A DNA stretch of 64,000 nucleotides from assembly GCA_025454915.1 (NCBI GenBank), contig JALONN010000014.1, positions 32,027 to 96,026 of the forward strand, read 5' to 3'. The translations under genes and the position numbers were made by a program. This document shows, one piece after another, positions 8,840 to 17,482 of this stretch; within the stretch, counting starts at the first letter, position 1; the number at the start of each line of letters is the position of its first letter. The notes beneath the pieces were generated by a model. It was not told where the DNA came from and did no database searches. It saw nothing but the letters and a program-made list of their open reading frames with translations. The DNA is from Raineya sp. (GTDB taxonomy: Bacteria; Bacteroidota; Bacteroidia; Cytophagales; Thermonemataceae).

Positions 8840-9683
8840 ACTCTTTGGGTTGAATTATCTCTGGATTTTCGTTTACAGGAGCAGGATTTGGCGTTTTTTC
8901 TTTTAATTCTGTTACAAACTTATTCAAAGCTTCTGCAGGTTTTGGCTCTTTCATAAAGGTTTCACCTATCAGGAAGCCCTCAAATCCATATTTTCTGAGT
9001 TCAATAATATCATCTGGAGTATTGATTCCACTTTCGGAAATTTTAAGAAACTGAGATGGTATTTTTTCTGCAAGCATTTTAGAATTATCTAAACTCACTT
9101 CAAAATTTTTAAGATTTCTGTTATTTACACCAATGATGTCTACAGTATCTACCATAGCTTTTTGAAGCTCAGCTTCGTTATGAATTTCACAAATCACCTC
9201 CATTCCCAACTCTTTTGCAAATTTAGAGAGTTCTACAATTTGAGAATCTGATAGAATGGCTGCTATGAGCAATATCACATCTGCTCCAATGGCTTTGGCT
9301 TCTGTAATTTGATATGTTGTAAGTGTAAAATCTTTTCTGAGAATGGGAATTTGCAAACCCTCTCTTGCAATTTCAATATCCTGATTTTCTCCTCCAAAGA
9401 ATTTTTTATCTGTAAGGATAGACAATCCACTTGCACCTGCTTGAGTATATCCTCGTGTAGTTTCTACAATTCCAGCCTTGTCATTGATAATCCCTTTGGA
9501 AGGGGATTTTCTTTTAAATTCAGCTATAATTTGTGAGGCTAGGGGCATTCTCAAATGTTCTTTAAGAGAAAAACATTTATTCACATACAAAGGAGAGTTT
9601 TCTAATACATTTTCGGGCTTATGTGTCATGCGTAATGAAATCTCTGTACGCTTGTAAGCTACAATTTGTTCTAAAATATTCAT
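8838..9683 (-). CDS. trpC: Indole-3-glycerol phosphate synthase TrpC
   Basis: TIM-barrel enzyme of tryptophan synthesis, 281 aa. Motifs: AEFKRKSPSKGII (strand 1, catalytic Lys), ILTDKKFFGG, PILRKDFTL, IGVNNRNLKNFEVSL, SESGINTPDDI and GFLIGETFM. About 22 residues after the barrel, Pro/Asn/Glu-rich (KTPNPAPVNENPEIIQPKE), are an extra tail not needed by the family fold. The gene stands alone with a strong terminator; no other trp genes are near, so the pathway is not one operon here, or trpC has been separated from it. Confidence 0.95.
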   Translation of the reverse strand: MNILEQIVAYKRTEISLRMTHKPENVLENSPLYVNKCFSLKEHLRMPLASQIIAEFKRKSPSKGIINDKAGIVETTRGYTQAGASGLSILTDKKFFGGENQDIEIAREGLQIPILRKDFTLTTYQITEAKAIGADVILLIAAILSDSQIVELSKFAKELGMEVICEIHNEAELQKAMVDTVDIIGVNNRNLKNFEVSLDNSKMLAEKIPSQFLKISESGINTPDDIIELRKYGFEGFLIGETFMKEPKPAEALNKFVTELKEKTPNPAPVNENPEIIQPKE

Positions 9684-9710
9684 AAATGAAGGAGTATAAT
9701 TTAAGAAAAG

Positions 9711-9732
9711 AGGTTGTTTAAATAAACAACCT
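9711..9732 (-). terminator. Likely terminator of the small T9SS-type gene
   Basis: 10-bp inverted repeat AGGTTGTTTA / TAAACAACCT with a 2-nt spacer, downstream of the minus-strand gene ending at 9753; the T-run on that strand is interrupted (CTTTTCTT). Confidence 0.55.
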
Positions 9733-9752
9733 CAACAATATAATCATTTTTT

Positions 9753-10520
9753 TTACTTCTTTAAAAACTGTTCTGTTCGATTGTCAAAAGAAACATAATA
9801 AACACCTCGTTGCAGAGAGCTTACATCTACCTCCTTCCCTTTTCCTTTTTTAAGAATTTGTTTTTTGGAATCACTGATTTCATAATTTACATTTCCTGTA
9901 AAGTAAATTTTGTTACTTACATTTCGAGGGTAAAATTTAATCATTCCTTGTGTTGAATTATAAGTAACAGTTTGGGAGTAAGCTATTTGTCCACTTTTTT
10001 CTTGATGTTTAATTCTATAGCTATTAGAGCCAATGTTATGACTCACAGGTATATTATACGAACTTTGCCCTGACTGAGCTGTAAGAACTTTTATGTTAGT
10101 CCAGTTATTATTAATGTAATGTTCTACATAATATACGCTGTTGGTTGATTCTCCTTCTACAGTCCAATGTAAGTTTTTGTCATCAATTGTAAAACTTATA
10201 AATTTAAACCCACTTGTGGATTTAATAACATAAGGGTTAATCACTTTGGGCTTACAGCCTGATTTATAAATAATTTTAACTTCAACAGGTGCATTGATAG
10301 CTAATTTAGACAAGTTTATTTCATAAGAACTTGTTTTGGGGCTTTGCAACACCAATTTTCCGTTCAAGTAAACTGACTCCGTACAATAGCTTGACTGATT
10401 AGAAGAGAAAGGATTTTGAACATATAAGTTTTTACCTTGATAAGTACCTTTCAAAGTGATTTCTTCGGCTAAAGAGATAAAGCTGTAGAGTAATAAGCAT
10501 ATTGTAAATATAAATCTCAT
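9753..10520 (-). CDS. Secreted protein with T9SS-like C-terminal tail, function unknown
   Basis: 255 aa, signal peptide MRFIFTICLLLYSFISLAEE. The body is beta-rich and Ser/Tyr/Asn-rich; residues about 45-95 resemble the surface-protein pattern in which a material 'carries' a sequence of short strands, and residues about 105-160 read like an Ig/fibronectin strand pattern. The final 45 residues (ILKKGKGKEVDVSSLQRGVY, then YVSFDNRTEQFLKK) match the shape of a type A T9SS sorting signal: a GxY(Y/L)V strand pair, a short basic tail and a terminal Lys-Lys. No enzymatic motif is visible. It has its own terminator and is divergent from hflX. Confidence 0.7.
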   Translation of the reverse strand: MRFIFTICLLLYSFISLAEEITLKGTYQGKNLYVQNPFSSNQSSYCTESVYLNGKLVLQSPKTSSYEINLSKLAINAPVEVKIIYKSGCKPKVINPYVIKSTSGFKFISFTIDDKNLHWTVEGESTNSVYYVEHYINNNWTNIKVLTAQSGQSSYNIPVSHNIGSNSYRIKHQEKSGQIAYSQTVTYNSTQGMIKFYPRNVSNKIYFTGNVNYEISDSKKQILKKGKGKEVDVSSLQRGVYYVSFDNRTEQFLKK

Positions 10521-10704
10521 AATTATGTTGAGTGCAGTTCAATCGACGATTTTTATTGAAGCAAATATTCTGCCTAATTACAAAAGTCTAAAATAAAAAA
10601 AAAAACTGCAAAAAAGATATGTAATTTTTTTGTGAAATTATAATTTTTTTTTGTGAATATTTGTTTATGATTAAGAGTTCAAGGTTTTACTTACATAATA
10701 AAAG

Positions 10705-11925
10705 ATGATTGAAAAGAAAAAATTTCCAGAAACAAAAGCACAAAAAGAGAAAACCATTTTGGTAGCCGTCCATACTCCTGAACAAACCACTGAGCAGACA
10801 AAAGAATATTTAGATGAATTGGCTTTTCTTGCAGAAACAGCTAATATAGAGGTAGTTAAAAGATTTATTCAGAACTTGCAAAAACCTCATCCAAAGACTT
10901 ATTTGGGTACAGGAAAAATACAAGAAATAGCCGAATACATTCAATCAAACAAGGTTGAGACTGTTATTTTTGATGATGACCTGAGTCCTTCTCAGGTAAA
11001 GCATTTAGAAGAAATTTTGAAATGTAAGATTTTGGACAGAAGCCTTCTAATTTTAAATATTTTTGCCCTGAGAGCGAAAACTGCTCAAGCTAAAACGCAA
11101 GTAGAACTTGCTCAGTATCAGTATATATTACCTCGTTTGACTCGTATGTGGACTCACCTTTCCAAGCAAAAAGGTGGTGTGGGTATGCGTGGTCCTGGTG
11201 AAAAAGAACTTGAAACTGACAGACGAATTGTCAATGACAAAATTTCTTTGCTCAAAGAGAAACTTAAACAAATTGAAAAGCAAAGTGATACACGTCGAAA
11301 AGCAAGAAGAAATATGGTGCGTGTTGCTTTGGTTGGTTATACCAATGTGGGCAAATCAACATTGATGAATTTACTTTCAAAAAGTGATGTTTTCGCAGAA
11401 AATAAACTTTTTGCTACCGTCGATTCTACGGTTAGAAAGGTGGTCATAGACCAAATTCCTTTTTTACTCACTGATACTGTTGGGTTTATCAGAAAACTGC
11501 CTACAACACTCATTGAGTGTTTCAAATCAACATTGGATGAAATTGTAGAAGCTGATATTCTTTTGCATGTAGTGGATATTTCACATTCTTCTTTTGAAGA
11601 GCAGATTTCTGTTGTAAATCAGACACTTACTGACATAAAAGCAACAGACAAAAAGGTAATATTGGTTTTCAATAAAATTGATGCCTTAAAAGCTCGTTGG
11701 GAACAAGCTGAGGAAGAACCAAGCTTTACACTTGAAGAGCTAAAAAACAGCTATTTAAAGAAAAATTTAGCCCAAGAAGTAATCTTTGTTTCCGCTTTGG
11801 CAAAAGAAAATATTCAGGAATTTAGAAAACTGATTATAGATGTAGTTTCAGAAAGATATTTTCAAATATATCCTAATTTTTTACGAGAGGATTTTGGTTG
11901 GCATCTCTTGCAGGAATTTGAATAG
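10705..11925 (+). CDS. hflX: GTPase HflX, ribosome-associated
   Basis: 406 aa. The N-terminal HflX domain carries the signature GGVGMRGPGEKELETDRR (157-174). The G domain has G1 GYTNVGKST (211-219), G3 DTVGF (257-261) and G4 NKID. HflX binds the 50S subunit and splits stalled or hibernating ribosomes in bacteria studied so far. Usual length is about 370-430 aa. It is monocistronic, divergent from the gene at 9753-10520; the promoter of the downstream tRNA lies in its last codons. Confidence 0.95.
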   Translation: MIEKKKFPETKAQKEKTILVAVHTPEQTTEQTKEYLDELAFLAETANIEVVKRFIQNLQKPHPKTYLGTGKIQEIAEYIQSNKVETVIFDDDLSPSQVKHLEEILKCKILDRSLLILNIFALRAKTAQAKTQVELAQYQYILPRLTRMWTHLSKQKGGVGMRGPGEKELETDRRIVNDKISLLKEKLKQIEKQSDTRRKARRNMVRVALVGYTNVGKSTLMNLLSKSDVFAENKLFATVDSTVRKVVIDQIPFLLTDTVGFIRKLPTTLIECFKSTLDEIVEADILLHVVDISHSSFEEQISVVNQTLTDIKATDKKVILVFNKIDALKARWEQAEEEPSFTLEELKNSYLKKNLAQEVIFVSALAKENIQEFRKLIIDVVSERYFQIYPNFLREDFGWHLLQEFE

Positions 11926-11938
11926 TTTACTAATTTTG
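11908..11938 (+). promoter_or_regulatory. Promoter of tRNA-Arg, inside the 3' end of hflX
   Basis: TTG at 11908-11910, 20 nt spacer, TAATTTTG at 11931-11938: fits the Bacteroidota -33/-7 pattern. Transcription starting seven bases downstream would begin at the first base of the tRNA. Confidence 0.6.
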
Positions 11939-11944
11939 AATTCT

Positions 11945-12016
11945 GGTCTCGTAGTTCAACGGATAGAATAGAAGTTTCCTAAACTTTTGATACAGGTTCG
12001 ATTCCTGTCGAGACTA
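11945..12016 (+). tRNA. tRNA-Arg (anticodon CCT)
   Basis: A 72-nt cloverleaf can be folded by eye: acceptor GGTCTCG/CGAGACT (a G-U closing pair), D stem GTTC/GAAT, anticodon stem GAAGT/ACTTT with loop TTCCTAA (CCT reads AGG), a 4-nt variable loop, and T stem ACAGG/CCTGT with loop TTCGATT. The discriminator is A at 12016 and CCA is not encoded. It is a single tRNA with its own promoter and terminator. Confidence 0.93.
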
Positions 12017-12020
12017 CATA

Positions 12021-12050
12021 AAAAGGCTCTAATGTATATTAGAGCCTTTT
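12021..12050. terminator. Bidirectional terminator between tRNA-Arg and the LamG gene
   Basis: 13-bp inverted repeat AAAAGGCTCTAAT / ATTAGAGCCTTTT with a 4-nt loop, T-run on the plus side and A-run (T-run on the other strand) on the minus side. It serves the tRNA and the convergent gene ending at 12072. Confidence 0.85.
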
Positions 12051-12071
12051 TATTTTTATGTCAAGAGTTCT

Positions 12072-13877
12072 CTACTTTTTAGCAATCTGAATGGTTCTTG
12101 AGCCATTTTTATGCGAAACCTGAATTAAATACAATCCTGAAGGCATATTTGTCAAGTCTACTTGAAAAACAGAAGAATTAGTTTTTTGGCTCATTACTTC
12201 TTTTCCTAATAAATTTTTTACACTTACATGGTATTCTCCTATCCAAGCATTTTCAACAGAAATATTTACTTGGTCAGTTGTAGGGTTAGGATAAGCCTTC
12301 AATATTGCCTCTTTGTTGGCATTCAAGGCTGTTGGATTCACTCCATTTCCTCTTACTGTAAATGTATTTACCCCAGCCACAGCATTACTGTTTACTGTTA
12401 CTGTTCCAGTATAAGAAGCTACTGCTATTGGAGTAAATGATACTTCAAATTCTCTACTTTCATTGGGTAAAATAGGTGTTGTTCCTATAAATCCATAATT
12501 AAACACCACATTAGGCATACTCATAGATGAAAGTGAAAGAGGGGCTACTCCAATATTTTTAACAGTTATTGTTTTTCTTGAAGATTGTAAAATTAATACG
12601 TCGCTAAAGTCAATATCTGTAATATTCACTTCGATGATTGCACCATTTGCCTCTACTACAATACTATAAGCTTTTGTAGCACTACACACACCATCTGTAG
12701 CCTGAACTGTAAAGTTAGCTGTTTGAAGAGTTGTAGGAGTTCCAGAAATCATACCTGTAGAAGCATTTAAGGATAATCCTATGGGTAAACTTCCAGAAGT
12801 GATACTCCATGTAACTACTCCTGTTAAGCCCGTTTGAGTAAGCATTTGACTATAAGCCAATGTTTCGCGTGCCATAGGCAGGGTATTTGGTGTTATGGTT
12901 ATTACAGGACATACTTTAATACTATAAGCTTGCGTATTTGAACAAGCCCCTGAAGTTGCCTGAATAGTGAAATTAGATGTTCCCGATACAGAAGGAGTTC
13001 CAGAAATCTCACCTGTAGAAGCATTTAAAGAAAGACCAGCAGGTAAGCTACCGCTACTCACAGACCAAGTGGGTGTACCTGTTAAGCCCGTTTGAGTAAT
13101 AGTTTGACTATAAGTTGAGCCTACTGTTCCATCAGGTAATGAACCTGTTGCTGGAGATAATGAACCACCACTCCCTGCAAGAAGTGCTGCTATTTCTGCA
13201 TCAGAAAGAGCTCTCCTATATACTCTAAATTCATCTAATTTGCCCCCAGCAGGAGCTCCCACTCTATTATCATAACCCATTACTTTCAATGGACCTGTTC
13301 CTGTAACATTAGGTGTTCCTTGAGCAACTGTACTTACCAATACACCATTTAGATATGCTTTTACTTGATTGGTTGTATTATCATACACAAATGCATTAAA
13401 CGTGGGCGTTGAAAGAGCCCCTCCATTGATATATGTATCAGTAAGCCCAGCCCCACGCAATATCCAGTTGTTAGCACCTGCTACTCCATTGGTAAAGCAT
13501 CGAAAACTATTTGTATTAACATCTCCAAAAATATAATATAAAGTCGTATTGTTACTGATTCCTTCGGACCACCAAGCAATAGTCCAAGAGCTTGTACCTA
13601 AATCTAGAGCCCAACCTGTATTCAAATAATCTGAGGTAGAAGACACCCCTGAGCCCACCAAAGCACCACCACATGTACCTGTATTACCTTGTGTAACACC
13701 ACCCTGTATGGTAGCAGTAGCTGTTCCTGTTGGAGGCGAAGATGCTAAATTAGAAACACTTGTACCTGTTTCATTAAATGTATAATGTAGTACATCTGGT
13801 CTGGCTTGTGCCGAAACTCTTTGTATGTTGAAAAGAGCCAACATAAGTATCAAAGAATAGGTCAAAATTTTTGTCAT
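12072..13877 (-). CDS. T9SS substrate with LamG-like, putative-Ig and ASPM/Hydin-type domains
   Basis: 601-aa secreted surface protein. Order: signal peptide (to about residue 23, ending VSAQA); LamG/concanavalin-like jelly roll (about 25-235, with LDEFRVYRRALSDAEIAALL, a hallmark of this fold); two putative-Ig (He_PIG) repeats, each with the pattern LPxGLSLNASTGxISGTP (about 245-325 and 330-405); a choice-of-anchor D/ASPM-type Ig domain (about 415-510); and a type A T9SS sorting domain (AYPNPTTDQVNISVEN to the end, tail RTIQIAKK). Such proteins are exported by the Por system and anchored or released at the surface. A decayed copy of its LamG domain lies at 14860-14955, and near-identical putative-Ig repeats occur in the gene at 61638. 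Confidence 0.88.
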   Translation of the reverse strand: MTKILTYSLILMLALFNIQRVSAQARPDVLHYTFNETGTSVSNLASSPPTGTATATIQGGVTQGNTGTCGGALVGSGVSSTSDYLNTGWALDLGTSSWTIAWWSEGISNNTTLYYIFGDVNTNSFRCFTNGVAGANNWILRGAGLTDTYINGGALSTPTFNAFVYDNTTNQVKAYLNGVLVSTVAQGTPNVTGTGPLKVMGYDNRVGAPAGGKLDEFRVYRRALSDAEIAALLAGSGGSLSPATGSLPDGTVGSTYSQTITQTGLTGTPTWSVSSGSLPAGLSLNASTGEISGTPSVSGTSNFTIQATSGACSNTQAYSIKVCPVITITPNTLPMARETLAYSQMLTQTGLTGVVTWSITSGSLPIGLSLNASTGMISGTPTTLQTANFTVQATDGVCSATKAYSIVVEANGAIIEVNITDIDFSDVLILQSSRKTITVKNIGVAPLSLSSMSMPNVVFNYGFIGTTPILPNESREFEVSFTPIAVASYTGTVTVNSNAVAGVNTFTVRGNGVNPTALNANKEAILKAYPNPTTDQVNISVENAWIGEYHVSVKNLLGKEVMSQKTNSSVFQVDLTNMPSGLYLIQVSHKNGSRTIQIAKK

Positions 13878-14005
13878 AAATGTTAAATATTAAAAAGTGT
13901 CAATAATGTTACATAATAAAATTAATAAACATAGCTTATACAAAAATACATGAAAGTTTATTATTTATTATTTATTATGTTATTTTTCATTATATTTTTT
14001 TAATA

Positions 14006-14040
14006 AAAAAACTCTAAGTAAATAAAACTTAGAGTTTTTT
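14006..14040 (-). terminator. Terminator downstream of the nitroreductase pseudogene
   Basis: 14-bp inverted repeat AAAAAACTCTAAGT / ACTTAGAGTTTTTT, loop of 7 nt, 15 bp past the minus-strand stop at 14056. Confidence 0.8.
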
Positions 14041-14055
14041 GCCATAGTTATTAAA

Positions 14056-14655
14056 TTAAATAGACTCTATAACCCATTCCAAAGCTAAACGGCTTTTTTG
14101 TTTTGTAGATGGTTGATTCGCATCATTAGGATTTCTATAACCAAGAGCTACTGCAAATAACGGCTTATAACCTTCAAGATTTAAAATTTCTTTATATTTC
14201 TCATTTTGAATACCTTCCATAGGTGTACTGTCTATCTCTAAACTAGCTGATGCAGAAAGAAAAAAGCCTAATGAAAGATACACTTGGTGTTGTAACCAAG
14301 CCTTAATTTCTGATTCTGGTTTTGGTTTAATAAATTGTTTGTAATACCCAACTGCTCCTTCTGGCAAGTTTTGTTCAATTTGTTCTTCAAATTTTTTGAT
14401 ATTATCAATTGCACTAAAAACCACCAAATGACTTGCTTCATTGATTTTTTGCTCATTAAAATAAGAAACACTTGCCAATTTACTTTTTAAGGTTTCATCA
14501 GAAACAAATGTAAATTTCCATGGTTGGCTATTAATTGATGATGGGCTCAGTCTTACAATTTCTTTTAATTGCTCGATTTTCTCTTAAGAGATTTTTTTGT
14601 CTGCATCATACTTCTTAGTTGTGTATCTGTTTTTTGCAAGATTTAAAAAATTCAT
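14056..14655 (-). pseudogene. NfsB-like nitroreductase interrupted by an in-frame TAA
   Basis: From the ATG at 14655 the frame reads MNFLNLAKNRYTTKKYDADK, then KIS, then TAA at 14584-14586, then continues in the same frame EKIEQLKEIVRLSPSSINSQ and on to a normal C-terminus (LALEWVIESI). Without the stop this is a full-length (about 199 aa) FMN-dependent nitroreductase of the NfsB/YfkO kind, which reduces nitroaromatics and quinones with NAD(P)H; the N-terminal RYTTKKYD and SPSSINSQPWKF FMN-binding segments are intact. A single CAA-to-TAA or AAA-to-TAA change explains it. No frameshift is seen. A sequencing error or rescue from a downstream TTG (14478) is possible, but the latter would lose the FMN-binding N-terminus. 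Confidence 0.8.
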
Positions 14656-14859
14656 ATTTTTTTAGTTTAATTTTACTATACTTTTTATAGTTACAAAACT
14701 AATTATAGGATTTTGTTTTTGCAATAACGGTTAAAATGGATAGTATCAGATAAATTGTATAGAAAATGAAGATTATTGAATATCAAAATTCTGAAAATGA
14801 GGATTTTAAATTAAATAAAAAAAATTATTATTTAATTTAATTTTATAAAAAAATACAAG

Positions 14860-14955
14860 CTACTCCATTGTAAAGTGTTGAAGACTATTTGTTTTAACAT
14901 CTTCAAAAATATATTAGCATTAATACCTTCATCCCAAACTGAGGCTATACATTAA
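14860..14955 (-). pseudogene. Remnant of a LamG domain, paralogous to the gene at 12072-13877
   Basis: Bases 14860-14913 align with 13481-13535 at roughly 85% identity by eye with one 1-base gap. The minus-strand translation gives YIFEDVKTNSLQHFTME against YIFGDVNTNSFRCFTNG in the intact gene, and, in another frame, IASVWDEGI against IAWWSEGI. Stops and frameshifts surround it. The remainder of 14656-15339 (684 bp without an intact gene) is AT-rich and shows only this remnant, the terminator at 15006-15036 and the small open frame at 15085-15213. Confidence 0.65.
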
Positions 14956-15005
14956 GAGGCATCAATAAGATATTTAACTTAAAGTTCTTTTATTGATAAA
15001 AAAAT

Positions 15006-15036
15006 AAAAAACTTCAAGTAATACTCGAAGTTTTTT
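15006..15036 (-). terminator. Terminator-like hairpin in the remnant region
   Basis: 14-bp stem AAAAAACTTCAAGT / ACTCGAAGTTTTTT (one mismatched position, G-U pair on the minus strand) with a 3-nt loop. It lies 48 bp past the stop of the open frame at 15085-15213, as a terminator would. Confidence 0.6.
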
Positions 15037-15084
15037 ATGCTTTCTATTGTGTTCAATAAAATTATTTAACCATTTTTAACTATT

Positions 15085-15213
15085 TTATTTGTTAGCAGTT
15101 TTCATAATTTCATAGTAGTTTGGATTACCAAAACTTTTGTTCAAAGCAGTAGAAAAAAGTTGCAAAAGCCAAAAAACAAGGGTAAACAAAAGGTAAACAA
15201 TAGAAAAAAATAT
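15085..15213 (-). pseudogene. Possible C-terminal remnant of a membrane protein
   Basis: A 42-codon open frame on the minus strand with no ATG at its upstream end. It reads IFFSIVYLLFTLVFWLLQLF, then a polar end SFGNPNYYEIMKTANK. One strong hydrophobic helix followed by a soluble tail and a terminator downstream look like the 3' end of a decayed gene. An unusual start codon making a tiny membrane protein cannot be excluded. I do not recognise the family. Confidence 0.3.
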
Positions 15214-15339
15214 TTATAAAATTTTGATTCAGAGGAATTTATATTCAGAGAAAATAATAAAGAAGAGAGTTTTTTTTAGGGTGTATTTCTTATTCTTATA
15301 TTTGAATAAACAATGTTTCGTTATAACTTTTGAAGTTCA

Positions 15340-17265
15340 ATGGTCAGAATAATGTGTGTTTGGTTATGGTTTTGTATGCCATTTGCACAAATTTTTGGGC
15401 AAGAAAACTTGCTCAAAGATGTAGAGTATGTACATCAGATACTTACTCAGTCCTACAATGCTGACACTCTTCAAAAAAATATAGAAGAAACTCACACCAA
15501 ATTTCTAAAAATTCACTCAGCAGGCTATACCATCAAAGTATTTGAAGAGGCTGTTGCTTCCTTGTCTACAAGTCAATATGGAAAAGCTATCAGTATTGCA
15601 TACTTCTATATTTCAGAATCCTATCACAAACAATTAGAAAAAGATAAAGAAACTATTCAAAATATTGAAAATAAATACCTTGCCTATATCAATAAAGTTG
15701 AAACCCCTTGTCTAAAAGCTTATTTATATAGTTTTTTGGGATATTTATATGCTAATGAAAATGTAAAAAAATACCCAAGAGCAAAAAGCTACTTTGAAAA
15801 GACACTTCAAGAAAGTGCTCAAAATCAATGCAATAATCAATTTACCAAGCTTCATTTCCTTGAGATGGGAGCATATATATATGAACGAATGGGTGATTAC
15901 CCTACCTCTCTTTTTTATAAAATCAAGACCGTAGAAATGGCAGATTCGCTACAAGTTCCTATTCTTAAAAGAGCTAAGTATATGGACTTATTAGCCCGTT
16001 TACATTATCGAAGTGAGAACTATCAGAAGGCATTGGATATTTGGAGTAAAGTGCTTACTATTTATAAACAAAACCCTCCTTCAAATAAAAGAGATCAAAT
16101 CCAAGTATATAACAATTTGGGGCTTGTAAAACGAGCTATCAAACAATTTAATGAAGCTGAAAAGTATTTTCAAAAATCTATACAAGAAGCTGTTAATCAA
16201 AAAGATAGTATTTGGATAGCCATTGCTAAAGGAAATATAGGGATATTGTATATCAAACAACAACACTATGAAAAAGCTATTCCTTATCTTGAAGAAGACA
16301 TTGAGCAGTGTATCAAGTCATTAGAATTAGGCAATGCCTCTATTTCATTAGGATATTTAGGAGACACTTATTTTGCATTAAAACAGCCTGAAAAAGCCCA
16401 ATTATACTATGATAGCTCCTTAAATCTGATTCGAAACAGACGATATTGGACAATACGAAGCCAGCCTCAAATGGAAATGGAAATTAAAGAACGGGCTTAC
16501 AAGGGCTTAGCTGAAATTTATGAAAATCAACAAAATAAATCACAAGCCTATGTCTATCTAAAATTATATTTACAAGTTCGGGATAGTCTTTTACAAATCA
16601 GAATTAAAAACAATGTAGCTTTTCTTCAAGCTCAATATGAGTTTGACAAAGTTCAAAAACAAAAAGAAACACAAATCAAAGAACAACGTCTTTGGATAGC
16701 TATTGAGGCTCTTTCTATTATAGGATTTATTGTGTTTACACTTGTTATATATCGCCTCTATAGCCTTCAGAGTATTAAAAAGAAGTTAGAACTGGAAAAT
16801 ATTTTATTATCTCAGAAAGCTGAAAAAGAACGCAATGCACGTTTACAAGAGGAATTAGCTCTGGCTGATAGAAACTTAACCATCAAAGCTCTACAACTTC
16901 ACGAAAAAAACGAAGCTTTGATTGGAATCAGACATGAACTCGAAAAAGAAGATAAACTTGATAAAAAAGTAGATAAAATTATTGACCATACCATCAACCT
17001 AGAAGAAGATTGGGAGGATTTTAAAAAACACTTTGAAGAAGTACATCCTTTGTTCTTTAAATATCTGCAAACAAATCATCACAAACTTAGCCAAAACGAC
17101 CTTAAACATTGTGCATATATTCGTTTAGGACTTGATAATAAACAAATTGCTCATTTAATGAATGTAGGTACAGATAGCTTAAAAGTATCAAGAACACGCC
17201 TTCGCAAAAAATTAGACTTGCCTATGGAAACAGACCTTTTTAAATTTTTATCAGATATTCAGTAA
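15340..17265 (+). CDS. TPR-repeat membrane regulator with C-terminal LuxR-like HTH
   Basis: 641 aa. Signal peptide (MVRIMCVWLWFCMPFAQIFG), then tetratricopeptide repeats over about 30-400 (AYLYSFLGYLYANEN, YNNLGLVKRAIKQFNEAEKY and GNIGILYIKQQHYEKAIPYL are typical units), one membrane helix (about 452-472), a coiled coil (about 475-530) and a C-terminal helix-turn-helix (about 580-641: LSQNDLKHCAYIRLGLDNKQ, IAHLMNVGTDSLKVSRTRLR). This periplasmic-TPR/TM/HTH layout is common in Bacteroidota and is thought to turn an outside signal into transcription control. Ligand and targets are unknown. A TATATTTG box at 15297-15304 may be its -7 element. The neighbourhood is rearranged, and no target gene is obvious. 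Confidence 0.82.
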   Translation: MVRIMCVWLWFCMPFAQIFGQENLLKDVEYVHQILTQSYNADTLQKNIEETHTKFLKIHSAGYTIKVFEEAVASLSTSQYGKAISIAYFYISESYHKQLEKDKETIQNIENKYLAYINKVETPCLKAYLYSFLGYLYANENVKKYPRAKSYFEKTLQESAQNQCNNQFTKLHFLEMGAYIYERMGDYPTSLFYKIKTVEMADSLQVPILKRAKYMDLLARLHYRSENYQKALDIWSKVLTIYKQNPPSNKRDQIQVYNNLGLVKRAIKQFNEAEKYFQKSIQEAVNQKDSIWIAIAKGNIGILYIKQQHYEKAIPYLEEDIEQCIKSLELGNASISLGYLGDTYFALKQPEKAQLYYDSSLNLIRNRRYWTIRSQPQMEMEIKERAYKGLAEIYENQQNKSQAYVYLKLYLQVRDSLLQIRIKNNVAFLQAQYEFDKVQKQKETQIKEQRLWIAIEALSIIGFIVFTLVIYRLYSLQSIKKKLELENILLSQKAEKERNARLQEELALADRNLTIKALQLHEKNEALIGIRHELEKEDKLDKKVDKIIDHTINLEEDWEDFKKHFEEVHPLFFKYLQTNHHKLSQNDLKHCAYIRLGLDNKQIAHLMNVGTDSLKVSRTRLRKKLDLPMETDLFKFLSDIQ

Positions 17266-17299
17266 AAGATTAAAGGTTTTACTAAGCAATCAAATAAAA

Positions 17300-17326
17300 A
17301 GAATCAGATTGAGTTTATCTGATTCT
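17300..17326 (-). terminator. Hairpin past the chimeric dehydrogenase fragment
   Basis: 10-bp inverted repeat AGAATCAGAT / ATCTGATTCT, 7-nt loop. The T-run lies on the minus-strand side (TTTTTATTTG), so it would end minus-strand transcripts leaving the fragment at 17379-17616; it could also act weakly for the plus-strand regulator gene. Confidence 0.5.
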
Positions 17327-17378
17327 GAATAGAAAATGAGAACGCTTATTTTAACCTTAAAATTACACTCTTATTATT

Positions 17379-17482
17379 CTACATCTCTATCACCACTTTC
17401 CCGAAAATTTTGCCATCTCGCATATCATTAAAGGCTTCAATAATCTGCTCAAAAGGGCGTACAGAGTCTATAATAGGGTGTA
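17379..17482 (-). repeat. Direct repeat copy 1: duplicated 3' end of the alcohol dehydrogenase gene
   Basis: 104 bp, about 101/104 identical to 18098-18201, including the stop codon; identity ends sharply at both sides. It encodes the last 34 residues of the dehydrogenase (HPIIDSVRPFEQIIEAFNDM, then RDGKIFGKVVIEM) and its stop. Confidence 0.9.
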
